Positions 1 to 9,369 are shown, counted from the first letter of the stretch. The stretch is DNA of 64,000 nucleotides from Thalassotalea euphylliae (GCF_003390375.1 NZ_QUOT01000001.1:682001-746000), one strand, 5' to 3'. The notes: a model not told the origin generated them from the sequence alone. Numbers and translations: made by a program.

Positions 1-410
1 GACATTAACTCACTTTCAAAGTCATGAATTTTGTCTTGATAATTAATCAGTTTTTCGAGCTTTTGACTAAGCGTAATTAGCGAGATAGGTTTTGCTAAAA
101 AGTCATCAGCGCCACATTCTAAACCTTTTAGAATTGCTTCTTCAGTAGCAAGCCCAGAATAAAGCACAAATGACTCAGCCCCGTATTGTCTATCAACACA
201 TTTTTTTATCCATGCAGAGCCAATTTCTTGGCCTATGTATTCATCAACCAAAGCAATATCAAATTTGCCATGTTGTTCAATTTTAGCTTCCCCTAAGTTT
301 AAGCTATCAGCAACTTCAACGGTAAACACTGTTTCAAGGCATTCTGCCAACAACTCTAAATACTGGTTGTCATCATCGATGATCAGTACTGTCTTTTTTG
401 ATTCTGTCAT
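1..410 (-). CDS. Response regulator receiver protein (C-terminus cut by window edge)
   Basis: I translated this from the ATG at 408-410 leftwards; the frame is open to base 1, so the C-terminus is missing. The visible 136 residues form a receiver domain: an acidic cluster at D12-D14, the phosphoacceptor D56 in an ALVDEY context, and the conserved Lys in FLAKP near residue 112. A coiled-coil-like stretch (LSQKLEKLINYQDKIHDFESEL) follows, so an output domain or dimerisation helix may lie beyond the window. It sits 131 bases downstream of the receiver-phosphatase-kinase fusion and is probably part of, or just after, the chemotaxis operon. Its output cannot be assigned. Confidence 0.85.
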   Translation of the reverse strand, partial: MTESKKTVLIIDDDNQYLELLAECLETVFTVEVADSLNLGEAKIEQHGKFDIALVDEYIGQEIGSAWIKKCVDRQYGAESFVLYSGLATEEAILKGLECGADDFLAKPISLITLSQKLEKLINYQDKIHDFESELM

Positions 411-541
411 TCAATAGTCCTTAATTTTTGACAAATGTAATTGCCAAATAAGAGCCCAAACAACAGGCTCAAAAACGGTTTACATTCGCAGCATTCCTGT
501 CTGGATAATATGTAATAAAATTGTGCTATTAACGCTAATTA

Positions 542-2269
542 TTATGAAAGTAGGTAACTTGCCGTCACTTCGCTCCCGCCTTTGCGATAGTCTAATTGAT
601 CACAAAGTTGGCTCACTAGGATAATTCCGCGGCCACTTAACGCCATTTCAACTTCTTGCTCAGTCGAAATTTTCTCTAGAAATGCTTTGTGGTCAAACCC
701 CTTGCCGCTGTCTTTAATTACAATGTCCATTCGCCCTGAGCCAGCAAGTTGGTAATAGCTTAACGATAATTCAACTGTGCCATCAGTTAGTTGTTGTAAT
801 CTTTTTTCCCGCTCATGAAAATACAGCGCAAAACCTTCAGCCTCTTTTTTCAAAGATGAATCGAGTCCCAATACGCCATGGTCCAATGCATTAACAAACA
901 ATTCAGTTAAAATAGTGAATAGGTTTTGCCATTGTTCCCCACCACCTTCGACTTCTTGAATAAAGCTCATCGCAATAGGTATAGGGTTTACTTTCGCGAG
1001 CTTTTCCCCTGATAGAATAATATTCCACTGCCACAAAGCCCCAGATTCAGGTAGCTCAACAAAGGTACCATATGGTGCAGGTTTGGCGGCTGGTGGCAAA
1101 TTAACTGCGACAGGTTTTACCCAATCACCGCAAGGCACACTGATTAGTGAGATATCATCTTCTTGCAGTGCCCCCTGACAGAATTGTTCAACATCGTAAA
1201 GTACAGTTTCACCGAGTGTTTGATTGGTAACACCTAGCTTTGCCGCCTGCTCAAAACGCTCGATACCATACATTTCACCGCCATGATTACCCGCCTCGAT
1301 AATACCATCACTTAATAAAAGTACGCTGTCGGTTGGGGCTACTGATACCACATCGAGCTTACTGCCAGGCAATAGCGATTGAATGACCCCCAGAGGTGGA
1401 TGCGTGGACACGATTTTATGCTTAATTTCACCTAGCTGATCGTATACATACGTATCAGGTAAGCCTGCATTAAAGACATAAGCCGTTGCATCACTACTTG
1501 AAATACTGACAAAGCCTGCGGCTAAGAACAGATCTGATGGCAGTAAATCGTATAGCTGATTGTTCATTTGAACGATAATCTCAAAGAGACTAAAGCCCTT
1601 TTTAGTCATCACTCGAAACGTTTCAGCTAACGGTATTGCGCCAATAGACGAGCGCAAACCATGCCCAGTGAAGTCCCCTAATAATACATTCACGTCGCCA
1701 TTTGGGCATTGTGCCGTTAATTGAATATCACCACTGAATAACTCAGCAGGTTTTTTTAGAATATCAATTCGGTCAAGGGCAAAGTTACGCGATTCAATTA
1801 CGCCAGACATCAACTGCTCAGCTAGTTCTGCGTCTTGTTGTTGCGCCTGCTGTAGTGACTTAACCTGCGCATACAGATCGCTAATACGTTGAATTGATTT
1901 GATTTTGGCTTTGAATACTTCCGGTGAAAAAGGTCGAACTAATATCCCGTCGCCGCCCGCTTCAATACTTTCAATAAATGCTTGGTCAGTATCCATACTG
2001 GTAATAAAGATCAACGGTGCCAAGGTATTTTTTGACAATGACTTTATTTTCCGTGCGGCCTCGTAACCGTTCATCACGGGCATGTTGATATCCATCAACA
2101 CAAGATCCGGCTGATATTTGATATACATATCTACACCGCGCGCACCGTCGTTAGCGGTAAACACGCGATAGCCTTCTTCTTTTAAAAGTACACCAAGCAC
2201 TTTACATTGCATGACTGAATCATCAACCACCAATGCCAATTTGTAATGACGTTCCTGCGGGCTGGCCAT
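542..2269 (-). CDS. Receiver - SpoIIE/PP2C phosphatase - HATPase fusion (CrsR-like partner-switch regulator)
   Basis: This 575-residue protein has three parts. A CheY-like receiver (about 10-130, phosphoacceptor D60 in LVLMDINMP) is followed by a coiled coil and a SpoIIE/PP2C phosphatase (about 170-390, with GDFTGHG and LLLSDGIIEA metal-site motifs and a late EDDISL). Last comes a GHKL kinase domain (about 440-575, N-box FVNALDHG, DSGKGFD, and GRGI). Joining RsbU-like phosphatase and RsbW-like kinase or anti-sigma modules behind one receiver is the architecture described for CrsR of Shewanella, which controls sigma-S through a STAS partner. The adjacent STAS gene, only 4 bases upstream, is the obvious substrate. 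The position in the che operon suggests that CheA or a parallel kinase phosphorylates the receiver; that is inference. Confidence 0.88.
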   Translation of the reverse strand: MASPQERHYKLALVVDDSVMQCKVLGVLLKEEGYRVFTANDGARGVDMYIKYQPDLVLMDINMPVMNGYEAARKIKSLSKNTLAPLIFITSMDTDQAFIESIEAGGDGILVRPFSPEVFKAKIKSIQRISDLYAQVKSLQQAQQQDAELAEQLMSGVIESRNFALDRIDILKKPAELFSGDIQLTAQCPNGDVNVLLGDFTGHGLRSSIGAIPLAETFRVMTKKGFSLFEIIVQMNNQLYDLLPSDLFLAAGFVSISSSDATAYVFNAGLPDTYVYDQLGEIKHKIVSTHPPLGVIQSLLPGSKLDVVSVAPTDSVLLLSDGIIEAGNHGGEMYGIERFEQAAKLGVTNQTLGETVLYDVEQFCQGALQEDDISLISVPCGDWVKPVAVNLPPAAKPAPYGTFVELPESGALWQWNIILSGEKLAKVNPIPIAMSFIQEVEGGGEQWQNLFTILTELFVNALDHGVLGLDSSLKKEAEGFALYFHEREKRLQQLTDGTVELSLSYYQLAGSGRMDIVIKDSGKGFDHKAFLEKISTEQEVEMALSGRGIILVSQLCDQLDYRKGGSEVTASYLLS

Positions 2270-2273
2270 ATGC

Positions 2274-2582
2274 TTAATTCTCGATTTTTAGCAAACGGTG
2301 AAACTGAGCAATCTCCAAAATTTTTGCGACAGACTCATTAGGCTGTTTAATAATAACCGAACCTGACAGTTTCTCTGCATGGTCTTTCAGTAGTAAAATC
2401 ATACCTAATGCCGAGCTATCCATATACGATGTTCTTGATAAGTCTAGGGTAAATACCGCACCTTGAGCGACTTCGCCAATGTAGCTGTCACGAAACAGCT
2501 GGTGCAATGAAAAATCAAATCTGTCATCAATTCCTATGGTGATTTCTTTTAGGTTTGAACTTACATGTTTCTTGACTGACAT
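2274..2582 (-). CDS. STAS-domain anti-anti-sigma factor (CrsA-like)
   Basis: This is a single STAS domain of 102 residues, the usual size for SpoIIAA/RsbV proteins. The signature region LDLSRTSYMDSSALGMILL carries the Asp-Ser-Ser phosphoacceptor site (S56 or S57), so the protein should be controlled by reversible serine phosphorylation. It lies 4 bases upstream of the receiver-PP2C-kinase fusion, which holds both the phosphatase and the kinase domain needed to switch it. This pairing supports a CrsA/CrsR-like module that releases or sequesters a sigma factor. The sigma partner is not in the window. Confidence 0.88.
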   Translation of the reverse strand: MSVKKHVSSNLKEITIGIDDRFDFSLHQLFRDSYIGEVAQGAVFTLDLSRTSYMDSSALGMILLLKDHAEKLSGSVIIKQPNESVAKILEIAQFHRLLKIEN

Positions 2583-2597
2583 TTACAACTCTCCTCA

Positions 2598-3794
2598 TTA
2601 AAATAATTCGACATCGCCTTCGTCCATTGACGATTGAGACACTGTTCTTGCTTGGTTAGCTTGCTTACTCGCTGTAACAGCGTCGGCACAAAACTTCTTA
2701 ACTTCGTTTAATTGGTGGCTCATATCTTCCAGCGTAGAAATTCCAGCCAGTACCTGCTTAAGCTTAGCTAAATTATTCAAATTAAACGTTAAAGAATCAA
2801 TAGTTTGATAGGTCATATCTTCAAATTGCAAAGAACGAACGCCGGTTACCGCCGTCTCATCGATCTGTGCAGATATCGTCGCTAAGCGTTCAACAATCGT
2901 GTTAGTTTGTTCGTTGACATGTCCAACATGCTCCATCATGACACTGACATTATCTTTCGCTTGCAGCGTTGAGGTCATGTCTGCTGACGCCATTACTTCT
3001 ACAGAACTACGCAATTTTTCAATGGTTTCTTGCGCACCTGAAATTTCAGCGCGAATATCGTTGTTTAACTCGGTTGAGTTGACCGAAAGTGCACGAACTT
3101 CGTTAGCAACGACCGCAAAGCCTCGACCAGCTTCACCAGCGCGAGCTGCTTCAATTGCCGCATTCAACGCGAGTAAGTTTGTTTGGCTCGCTAGATTTTC
3201 AACTTGCTCTAGTAAACCAAATATACCACCAATTTTTTTAACCATTTCATCGGTATATGACATGGTTTCTAAACTCTGCTTACTCGTATTGATAATAACA
3301 CTTACAAAGTCTTCGAGTGTTTGATTTGAGTCTTCAACAAACGAAGCCAGTGTTGTTCCGCCTTCATCACCAATATTTTGATTGGTTTCAATCACTTCAC
3401 TGATCATTTGTTGCTGCTCTTGGCTCAGCGATTGCAGACTTTTAAAGCTGTATGAAATTCCGCTAATCGCGTCACGAACTAAACCCGTTACTCGCTGATG
3501 TTCCTGCTCTATAACACTTACTTCTTGATCAATCAGTGCAGACATTTGCTCGACACTTTCTTTAAGCAAGCTAACATCACAGGTATCTGTCGTATTGCTT
3601 GGCTGAGTATCTGCTACTTGGTCGCTGCCAGTCTTTAGTAAGTTTTCTGCTCTCAATAAATTGATAACTAAGCCAGTCACTAGTACCAGTAAAATTGTTG
3701 TTAGCCAAGGAAGTTGCAGTGCAATTTGATTAATAATCGCGACTAAACACAAGGCAATTAGTAGCTTAAGTTGCATATTCTGGTTGTTAAGCAT
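2598..3794 (-). CDS. Methyl-accepting chemotaxis protein, short membrane type without periplasmic sensor
   Basis: This 398-residue receptor has two closely spaced N-terminal membrane segments (about 9-26 and 30-46), leaving only a tight turn between them, so there is no periplasmic ligand domain. The signalling domain carries the conserved hairpin tip ENLASQTNLLALNAAIEAAR followed by GRGFAVVANEVRALS. The C-terminus ends in EGDVELF, a tail shared with CheD in the same operon. Its start overlaps the end of cheB by 8 bases, which indicates translational coupling. It may sense membrane state or act as an adaptor receptor; the input is unknown. Confidence 0.9.
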   Translation of the reverse strand: MLNNQNMQLKLLIALCLVAIINQIALQLPWLTTILLVLVTGLVINLLRAENLLKTGSDQVADTQPSNTTDTCDVSLLKESVEQMSALIDQEVSVIEQEHQRVTGLVRDAISGISYSFKSLQSLSQEQQQMISEVIETNQNIGDEGGTTLASFVEDSNQTLEDFVSVIINTSKQSLETMSYTDEMVKKIGGIFGLLEQVENLASQTNLLALNAAIEAARAGEAGRGFAVVANEVRALSVNSTELNNDIRAEISGAQETIEKLRSSVEVMASADMTSTLQAKDNVSVMMEHVGHVNEQTNTIVERLATISAQIDETAVTGVRSLQFEDMTYQTIDSLTFNLNNLAKLKQVLAGISTLEDMSHQLNEVKKFCADAVTASKQANQARTVSQSSMDEGDVELF

Positions 3795-4875
3795 TGAGAG
3801 CCCCTTTCATTTCTTCGCGAGTTAATGCTGCATAGGCAAGAACTTCTTGGGCGATGTCTTGTAACGCATGCTCGCTAGTATGGGCATTTAACGCGTAAGC
3901 GGCTCCAGGCATTCCCCATATCAAGCTAGTGGCTTTGTTTTGGATCATGGTACGAGCACCATGGTTTTTCAGCCTCGCCATCGCCGCAGCGCCATCTTGC
4001 CCCATACCCGTCAGCAAGACAGCTTGGACATTAGCAGCTATTGGCTCTAGCGAATCAAATAATACATCAACAGATGGCTTATGGCGGTTAACAGGTTCAG
4101 AATCATCTAACACAGAAAATAACGCACCATTTTTGTGTACCACCTGCAAGTGCTTGTCACCTGGAGCAACGTAAACATTACCTTCTTTTAATTTCTGACC
4201 GTGCCTTGCTTCTTGAACAGTGACCGCAACATGGCCGTTCAACCGAGTTGCAAAACGCTCACTAAATTTTGGCGGGATATGCTGAGCAATGACTACTGGC
4301 GGACAATTCACAGGCAATTGATGAATCAATTGTCTAAGTGCGTCTGTACCGCCTGTTGAAGAGCCAATCGCGACAATATGATTTGCTCGCTTACAGCCTG
4401 CAAACGACAAAGTTGTATGTTTATCTGACTTAACGGAAGATATCGCTGATGATAACTGAAAGCTCTTTTGGTCAACTTTTACGGCTGATTTGATTTTCTC
4501 AAGTAGCAGATCCTTAAATGCATATCGATTAGCTAGTAACTTCTCAAAACTTGGCTTTGCAATAAAATCAACAGCACCAAGCTCTAATGCTTCTAACGTA
4601 ATATCTGCGCCTTTCGTTGTCAGCGTTGACAGCATGATCACAGGCATCGGGCGCAAGCGCATTAAGTTGCTTAAGAAAGTGATGCCATCCATTTTAGGCA
4701 TTTCAACGTCCAAAGTTATCACGTCCGGGTTAAGCTTTTTTATTTGCTCTCTGGCGACATATGGATCCTTTGCTTCACCTACAACTTCAAGCTCTGGATC
4801 TGAGCTGATAACCTCTGTTAACAAGCCACGAATTACCGACGAATCATCGACAATGAGCACCTTAGTTTTATTCAT
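3787..4875 (-). CDS. cheB: Chemotaxis response regulator protein-glutamate methylesterase CheB
   Basis: CheB removes methyl groups from chemoreceptor glutamates and deamidates glutamines. The receiver domain carries D10/D11 and phosphoacceptor D56 (ITLDVEMP). A linker is followed by the methylesterase domain with the Ser of AIGSSTGGTDAL, the His of IAQHIP and the Asp of GMGQDGA, which form the expected Ser-His-Asp triad. I chose the ATG at 4873-4875; a GTG at 4888-4890 would add five residues and sit 2 bases after the cheD stop. The gene is flanked by cheD and an MCP gene, as in other che2-type clusters. Confidence 0.95.
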   Translation of the reverse strand: MNKTKVLIVDDSSVIRGLLTEVISSDPELEVVGEAKDPYVAREQIKKLNPDVITLDVEMPKMDGITFLSNLMRLRPMPVIMLSTLTTKGADITLEALELGAVDFIAKPSFEKLLANRYAFKDLLLEKIKSAVKVDQKSFQLSSAISSVKSDKHTTLSFAGCKRANHIVAIGSSTGGTDALRQLIHQLPVNCPPVVIAQHIPPKFSERFATRLNGHVAVTVQEARHGQKLKEGNVYVAPGDKHLQVVHKNGALFSVLDDSEPVNRHKPSVDVLFDSLEPIAANVQAVLLTGMGQDGAAAMARLKNHGARTMIQNKATSLIWGMPGAAYALNAHTSEHALQDIAQEVLAYAALTREEMKGALNA

Positions 4876-4892
4876 ATTCACTGATTTCACTT

Positions 4893-5555
4893 TTAAAACA
4901 ATTCGACATCACCTTCAACCACTTCGTGGTCGATGCGCGTGCGGTAATCACTTTCGCGCTGGGCAATCGTATCGTTGTGTAAATTATCTAATCTTTTGAC
5001 AAAAGCGCGACCGGTTAATGGGTCGAACATTACTTTTCTTGGATAAATGGAACCGACATCATGGTTGATAACTTCTATCCGTTCGGTTTTTAAATAGTCG
5101 AAAACAAAAGCGGTGTTGCGTTCACCAATATCTGACATTTTCTTTAACACTTTGCCGCCACCAAATACTTTGGCTTTTAAGTTTCTGCGCAAGCCCCCTT
5201 GTTTAAGCAGCATATTGATCAAGTGCTCCATCGCAAAATTGCCATAACGAGTGGCATCTGAAGCAAGGCCGCGCTGGCCCCAATCTACTTCATCCGCATT
5301 CTTATCTGTGGCAGGTAACATAAAATGATTCATACCACCCACTTGCGCTTGCTCATCCCAGATGCACGCTGAAATACATGAACCGAGTGTGGTAGAAATA
5401 AGTACCTCGTCGGACGTCATGTAAAATTCGCCGGGTAATATTTTGGCCACAACCGTATTTCGTTGTTTGTCCCAGTAGTGGTTCACATGCTTAAACTCAG
5501 ACGCACAATGTGCTAGTGCTGATCTAAGCGCCGATTTCTCGTGTGCATTTACCAT
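4893..5555 (-). CDS. cheD: Chemoreceptor glutamine deamidase CheD
   Basis: CheD deamidates specific receptor glutamines. The catalytic Cys is C60 in TTLGSCISACIWD and the partner His is H77 in GGMNHFMLP; both match the CheD family. At 220 residues the protein is longer than minimal CheD: it has an N-terminal extension of about 35 residues and a C-terminal extension ending EGDVELF. That tail is identical over seven residues to the end of the MCP encoded at 2598-3794, which suggests a shared docking peptide. The gene lies between cheR (80-base gap) and cheB. Confidence 0.93.
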   Translation of the reverse strand: MVNAHEKSALRSALAHCASEFKHVNHYWDKQRNTVVAKILPGEFYMTSDEVLISTTLGSCISACIWDEQAQVGGMNHFMLPATDKNADEVDWGQRGLASDATRYGNFAMEHLINMLLKQGGLRRNLKAKVFGGGKVLKKMSDIGERNTAFVFDYLKTERIEVINHDVGSIYPRKVMFDPLTGRAFVKRLDNLHNDTIAQRESDYRTRIDHEVVEGDVELF

Positions 5556-5635
5556 ACTTGCTATTACTACTCTCTATATTTGCCAATATTAATAAGGCGT
5601 ATTTATTTAAGATGGTCTCATTTGACCTATAAAAT

Positions 5636-6481
5636 CTATTCTGGCTTTCTAAAAATTGTTCTACCGACGTTTTCAAAATAACGTTGGTACTCGCCAAGGT
5701 TTTCACTGTGACCTAGCATCAATAAACCACCGGGAGCTAGTAACTCGTAATAACGAGCAAATAAGTCTTGCTGAGTTGCTTTATCAAAGTAAATAATCAC
5801 ATTCCGGCAGAAAATCACGTCAAATGGCCCTTTAACTGGCCACTCGTGTAACAAATTCAACTGCTTAAACGTAATTAGTGAGCGAACCTCATCAGTCACT
5901 CTAACTTTCGTTTCATTTGCACCAGTACCTTTTTTAAAATACTTTTGTTGAATTGATTGTGAGATACCTTCAACACGATTTGCGGTATAAACGCCTTCTT
6001 TTGCCGTTGCCAACACATTACTATCAATGTCGGTTGCGAGAATTTTTATATCCCATTGACTAAGCACCGGTGCAAAGCTTTGATGTGTAGTAATTCCTAA
6101 ACTATACGGCTCTTCGCCTGTTGAACTGGCACTCGACCAGAGCCTAATGCGCTTTGAGTCACTATTTTTATTAAGCAATTTAGGAAATTCATGCTTAGCA
6201 AGGTAGTCAAAATGATGCTGCTCACGATAAAAACTGGTTAAATTCGTGGTAATTGCATTAATAAAATACGTTCGCTCTTGCTCCGGTTGAGATCTTAACA
6301 AATCACAGTAAGCGTCGAAGCTTGGTAGTTTTCGTTCACGAATAACGCGAGTTAAGCGACGATAGAGCATTTCACGCTTAGCTTCACCCAGCACAATGCC
6401 AGCGGAGTCATAAACGTAATCGCAAATAAACTTAAAATTCTTACTACTAAGCTGATAAGAATCTTCTCTTACATCCTTCAT
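5636..6481 (-). CDS. cheR: Chemotaxis protein methyltransferase CheR
   Basis: CheR transfers methyl groups from S-adenosylmethionine to receptor glutamates. The 281-residue protein has the N-terminal helical domain, the SAM-binding SSASTGEEPYSLGI motif near the middle, and the FDVIFCRNVIIYFD segment typical of CheR. It starts 10 bases after the stop of the Aer2-like receptor gene, whose product ends in EWEEF. That tail fits the xWxxF pentapeptide recognised by CheR enzymes, so the receptor next door is the probable main substrate. Confidence 0.95.
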   Translation of the reverse strand: MKDVREDSYQLSSKNFKFICDYVYDSAGIVLGEAKREMLYRRLTRVIRERKLPSFDAYCDLLRSQPEQERTYFINAITTNLTSFYREQHHFDYLAKHEFPKLLNKNSDSKRIRLWSSASSTGEEPYSLGITTHQSFAPVLSQWDIKILATDIDSNVLATAKEGVYTANRVEGISQSIQQKYFKKGTGANETKVRVTDEVRSLITFKQLNLLHEWPVKGPFDVIFCRNVIIYFDKATQQDLFARYYELLAPGGLLMLGHSENLGEYQRYFENVGRTIFRKPE

Positions 6482-6491
6482 CTAGTTGAAC

Positions 6492-9272
6492 CTAAAACTC
6501 TTCCCACTCGTCATCAGCAATCGTTTTGGCTCTTGCTTGACGAGTTGGTTTAGGCGCGCGAAGTTGAGGCTTTCTGGTTACCTCTCGAGTTACGGTGCTT
6601 TGAGCAACCTTCTCTTGTTCGCCATTGTCAAAATAAGCCACCTGCTCTAAAAGCCCTTGTGACTGTTCTTCCATTGATTTACTGGCAGAGGCCGCTTCTT
6701 CAACTAGTGCAGCGTTTTGTTGTGTCATTTCATCCATTTGACTAACAGCTGCGCTCACTTCGCCAATACCGGCTGATTGCTCTTTACCTGCATTGTCAAT
6801 GTCAGCTAGCATGCTACCCACTTCTTCTATTGCACTGACAAGCTGCTCAAATGTTTGGCCAGTTTCATCGACCAGTTTTGTACCTAGGCCAACAGCCTCA
6901 ACACTGTCGTTAATCAAGCCCTTAATTTCTTTAGCAGCGCCAGCAGAGCGTTGCGCTAAGTTTCTTACTTCGGCAGCAACCACTGCAAAGCCTCGGCCTT
7001 GTTCACCAGCCCTAGCGGCTTCAACTGCAGCATTTAATGCTAATAGGTTCGTTTGAAAGGCAATTTCGTCAATCACACTAATAATATCGGCGATCTTTTT
7101 ACTCGATTTGTTAATATCCGTCATCGCGGTTATCGCATTGTTGACAACAGCGCCACCGCTTTTTGCTTTTTCAACAACCGATGCAGAAAGCTTAGATGCA
7201 TTAGATGTATTTTCTGCGTTTTGCTGAACGGTACTGGTTAACTGCTCCATTGCCGATGCTGTTTGCTCTAAGCTAGAAGCTTGCGACTCAGTACGGTGAC
7301 TTAACTCGTTATTGCCTTCAGCAAGCTCACGGGCAGAATCAAAAACATTGGTCGACGCTGAGCGAATCTCATTAACCATATTGCTTAGGTTTCTGATTGA
7401 TTCATTCATTGCATCGGCAAGTGCTAAAAATTCACCGTCGTAGCTACCATCCATCGACTGGGTTAAATTACCTCTTGCTAATGCTTGTGCAACGTTTTTA
7501 GCTTCGTTAATTGGCTGAATAATTGTATCCATTAAGCCGTTGATACTATCGCCAAGGTTACGCATAAAACCTTCATAGTTATCCGTTGCAATTCGAGTAT
7601 CAAGTTGGCCTTGTATGGCGGCATTAATTAAGCCTTCAACTTGCCCCTGCGCATCTTTTTGCTCAGTTAAGTCAAGCCACTGCACCGCATTGCCGACGTG
7701 ATTGCCCTGCTCGTCTTTTAGTGCAATAGCAATCAATTCAAACACTAACCCTGAGACTGAAATCTCAGCGGTATACGGCATGTTATTCATGTCTCCCAGC
7801 AAGTTTTGCTGATGAGCTGGGTTCTTATGAAAAATATCGAAGTTCGTTCCGACAACATTACTAGCACTAAAAGATGGAAAGACTTTACGTAAATCATCTT
7901 CTCTGCGCGCTAACATTTTGATAACAGAAGGGTTGGCGTAAACAATATTACCTTGTAAGTCCGCCATCATCAGATTGGTTGTCATGCCCTCAACGGCAGA
8001 CATTAAACGCCCTACCTCTAGTGCTTTTGTACGGGCATCGGTAACATCGTGCCATTCTAGTGCGTTACCAATGTAATTGCCGCTGATATCATTAATTGCC
8101 GTCACGTTAAGCTCAAACGTTAGGTGCTCTATATGAATGTCGGTTGTCCACGGTAAGTTAGACGGGTCACTTAGCAATTTTCGCTGATGTTCTGGCTTAA
8201 CATGAAAACCATCGATACAGGCACCAATCAATGCAGATTCATCTGCGCTGAAACCTGGCCACTTTTTAGCAAAAGTTGCTTCATGGCGCTTTAATAATTC
8301 CAACGTAGCTTTGTTCGCGTAGGTGATATTAAAGTCACGGTCGATAAACATACTTGGTGTGTTAGATTGGTCAACCGCACCTTGTAATTGCACTGCTTTA
8401 TTTTCCTGGGCACGTGCACTCGTAACATCTTGCCACTCTAACGAATTACCTATGTATTCGCCGTTAGCGTCATTAATTGCCGTGACATTTAGCTCAATGG
8501 TTAAGTGTTCTATTTGAATATCTGTTTTCCAAGGTAAATTACTAGGATCGGAAAGCAGTGCTCTTTGGTGCTCAGGCTTGACATGAAAAACGTCAATGCA
8601 GCTACCTATTACTTTCTCTCTATCAGCAACAAATGCAGGCCACTTTTGCTGAAAAACTTGCTCATGCTTGGTTAGCAATTGCATGGTAGCTTCATTGATA
8701 TAAGTAACAATGAAGTCACGGTCGATCATCATAAAAGCAGTTGAGGACTGATCAAGTGCTCCTTGTAGTCGTACCGCTAAATCATTACTTGCTTTGGTTG
8801 ACGTATCCATAGATGCCTCTTTTTGCACTATCTTCACGATTTGTTGTTGCTCTTCACTTACTTGAACTATTGCTTTAAATAGGGATTTAGCAACAGCAGT
8901 CCAAGCTTTTTTCGCTGCAACGCTTAATGGTTTGTGTAATGCGGTTTCGATACTTGCAAACACTATTGCAACAATTGAATTGAACGCTTGCTCGTCGAAA
9001 CCATGAACTTGATGAACACTCGCTATTTTTTTTATAGCGAGTTCAAGCTCAAGTGGATTTGTTAGATTATTGATTAACTTTTCAAAGTTATTGAGTAAAT
9101 CGGCAGATATAATGATTTCATCTGTGTTATTAAGTCCGAGGTGAGCCACTAGCCAAACTAGCGAGTTACTTTGCTGCACAAGCGAGGTAAAAGCATTTAG
9201 ACCGAGCATTTTTTGTTCTGCTGGTACTTTTGCCCAACTTGCTTGCACAGTTAATATTTGCTTTGGAGTCAT
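6492..9272 (-). CDS. Soluble Aer2-like chemoreceptor: globin-like domain, three PAS domains, HAMP, MCP signalling domain
   Basis: This 926-residue receptor has no membrane segment. Residues 1-140 look like a globin: an early ILTVQASW helix, KIASVH with H87 at the position of the proximal F8 His, and KKAWTAVAKSLFKAI as a G/H-helix match to flavohaemoglobins. The usual CD1 Phe is not evident. Three PAS domains follow (about 175-290, 300-412, 425-537), each with FHxxPxHQ (H230, H357, H482) and a late Trp (W280, W407, W532). These correspond to haem and O2-contacting positions known in Aer2. A HAMP-like region and a signalling domain (EIAFQTNLLALNAAVEAAR) end in EWEEF, a CheR-docking type pentapeptide. 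It is likely a cytoplasmic gas or redox sensor; haem binding is inferred. Confidence 0.92.
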   Translation of the reverse strand: MTPKQILTVQASWAKVPAEQKMLGLNAFTSLVQQSNSLVWLVAHLGLNNTDEIIISADLLNNFEKLINNLTNPLELELAIKKIASVHQVHGFDEQAFNSIVAIVFASIETALHKPLSVAAKKAWTAVAKSLFKAIVQVSEEQQQIVKIVQKEASMDTSTKASNDLAVRLQGALDQSSTAFMMIDRDFIVTYINEATMQLLTKHEQVFQQKWPAFVADREKVIGSCIDVFHVKPEHQRALLSDPSNLPWKTDIQIEHLTIELNVTAINDANGEYIGNSLEWQDVTSARAQENKAVQLQGAVDQSNTPSMFIDRDFNITYANKATLELLKRHEATFAKKWPGFSADESALIGACIDGFHVKPEHQRKLLSDPSNLPWTTDIHIEHLTFELNVTAINDISGNYIGNALEWHDVTDARTKALEVGRLMSAVEGMTTNLMMADLQGNIVYANPSVIKMLARREDDLRKVFPSFSASNVVGTNFDIFHKNPAHQQNLLGDMNNMPYTAEISVSGLVFELIAIALKDEQGNHVGNAVQWLDLTEQKDAQGQVEGLINAAIQGQLDTRIATDNYEGFMRNLGDSINGLMDTIIQPINEAKNVAQALARGNLTQSMDGSYDGEFLALADAMNESIRNLSNMVNEIRSASTNVFDSARELAEGNNELSHRTESQASSLEQTASAMEQLTSTVQQNAENTSNASKLSASVVEKAKSGGAVVNNAITAMTDINKSSKKIADIISVIDEIAFQTNLLALNAAVEAARAGEQGRGFAVVAAEVRNLAQRSAGAAKEIKGLINDSVEAVGLGTKLVDETGQTFEQLVSAIEEVGSMLADIDNAGKEQSAGIGEVSAAVSQMDEMTQQNAALVEEAASASKSMEEQSQGLLEQVAYFDNGEQEKVAQSTVTREVTRKPQLRAPKPTRQARAKTIADDEWEEF

Positions 9273-9369
9273 CTTCCCTGCCTAGGTTTACGCTTTTATT
9301 ACCCGCCTGATAATTCAGGCATGCAACTTCTTTGTTGATAGTTACCAACAAAGAACAACTACGTTGCCG

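Noticed and set aside
2899..3324. A 141-codon plus-strand frame opposite the short MCP gene (also 6793-7056 and 59402-59659)
   Set aside because: The same SxARTSxATTAKPRP-type shadow appears opposite every MCP signalling domain, so it is an antisense artefact.
5524..5706. A 60-codon minus-strand frame across the cheR/cheD junction
   Set aside because: It overlaps both well-supported genes in another frame and has no ribosome site or family resemblance.
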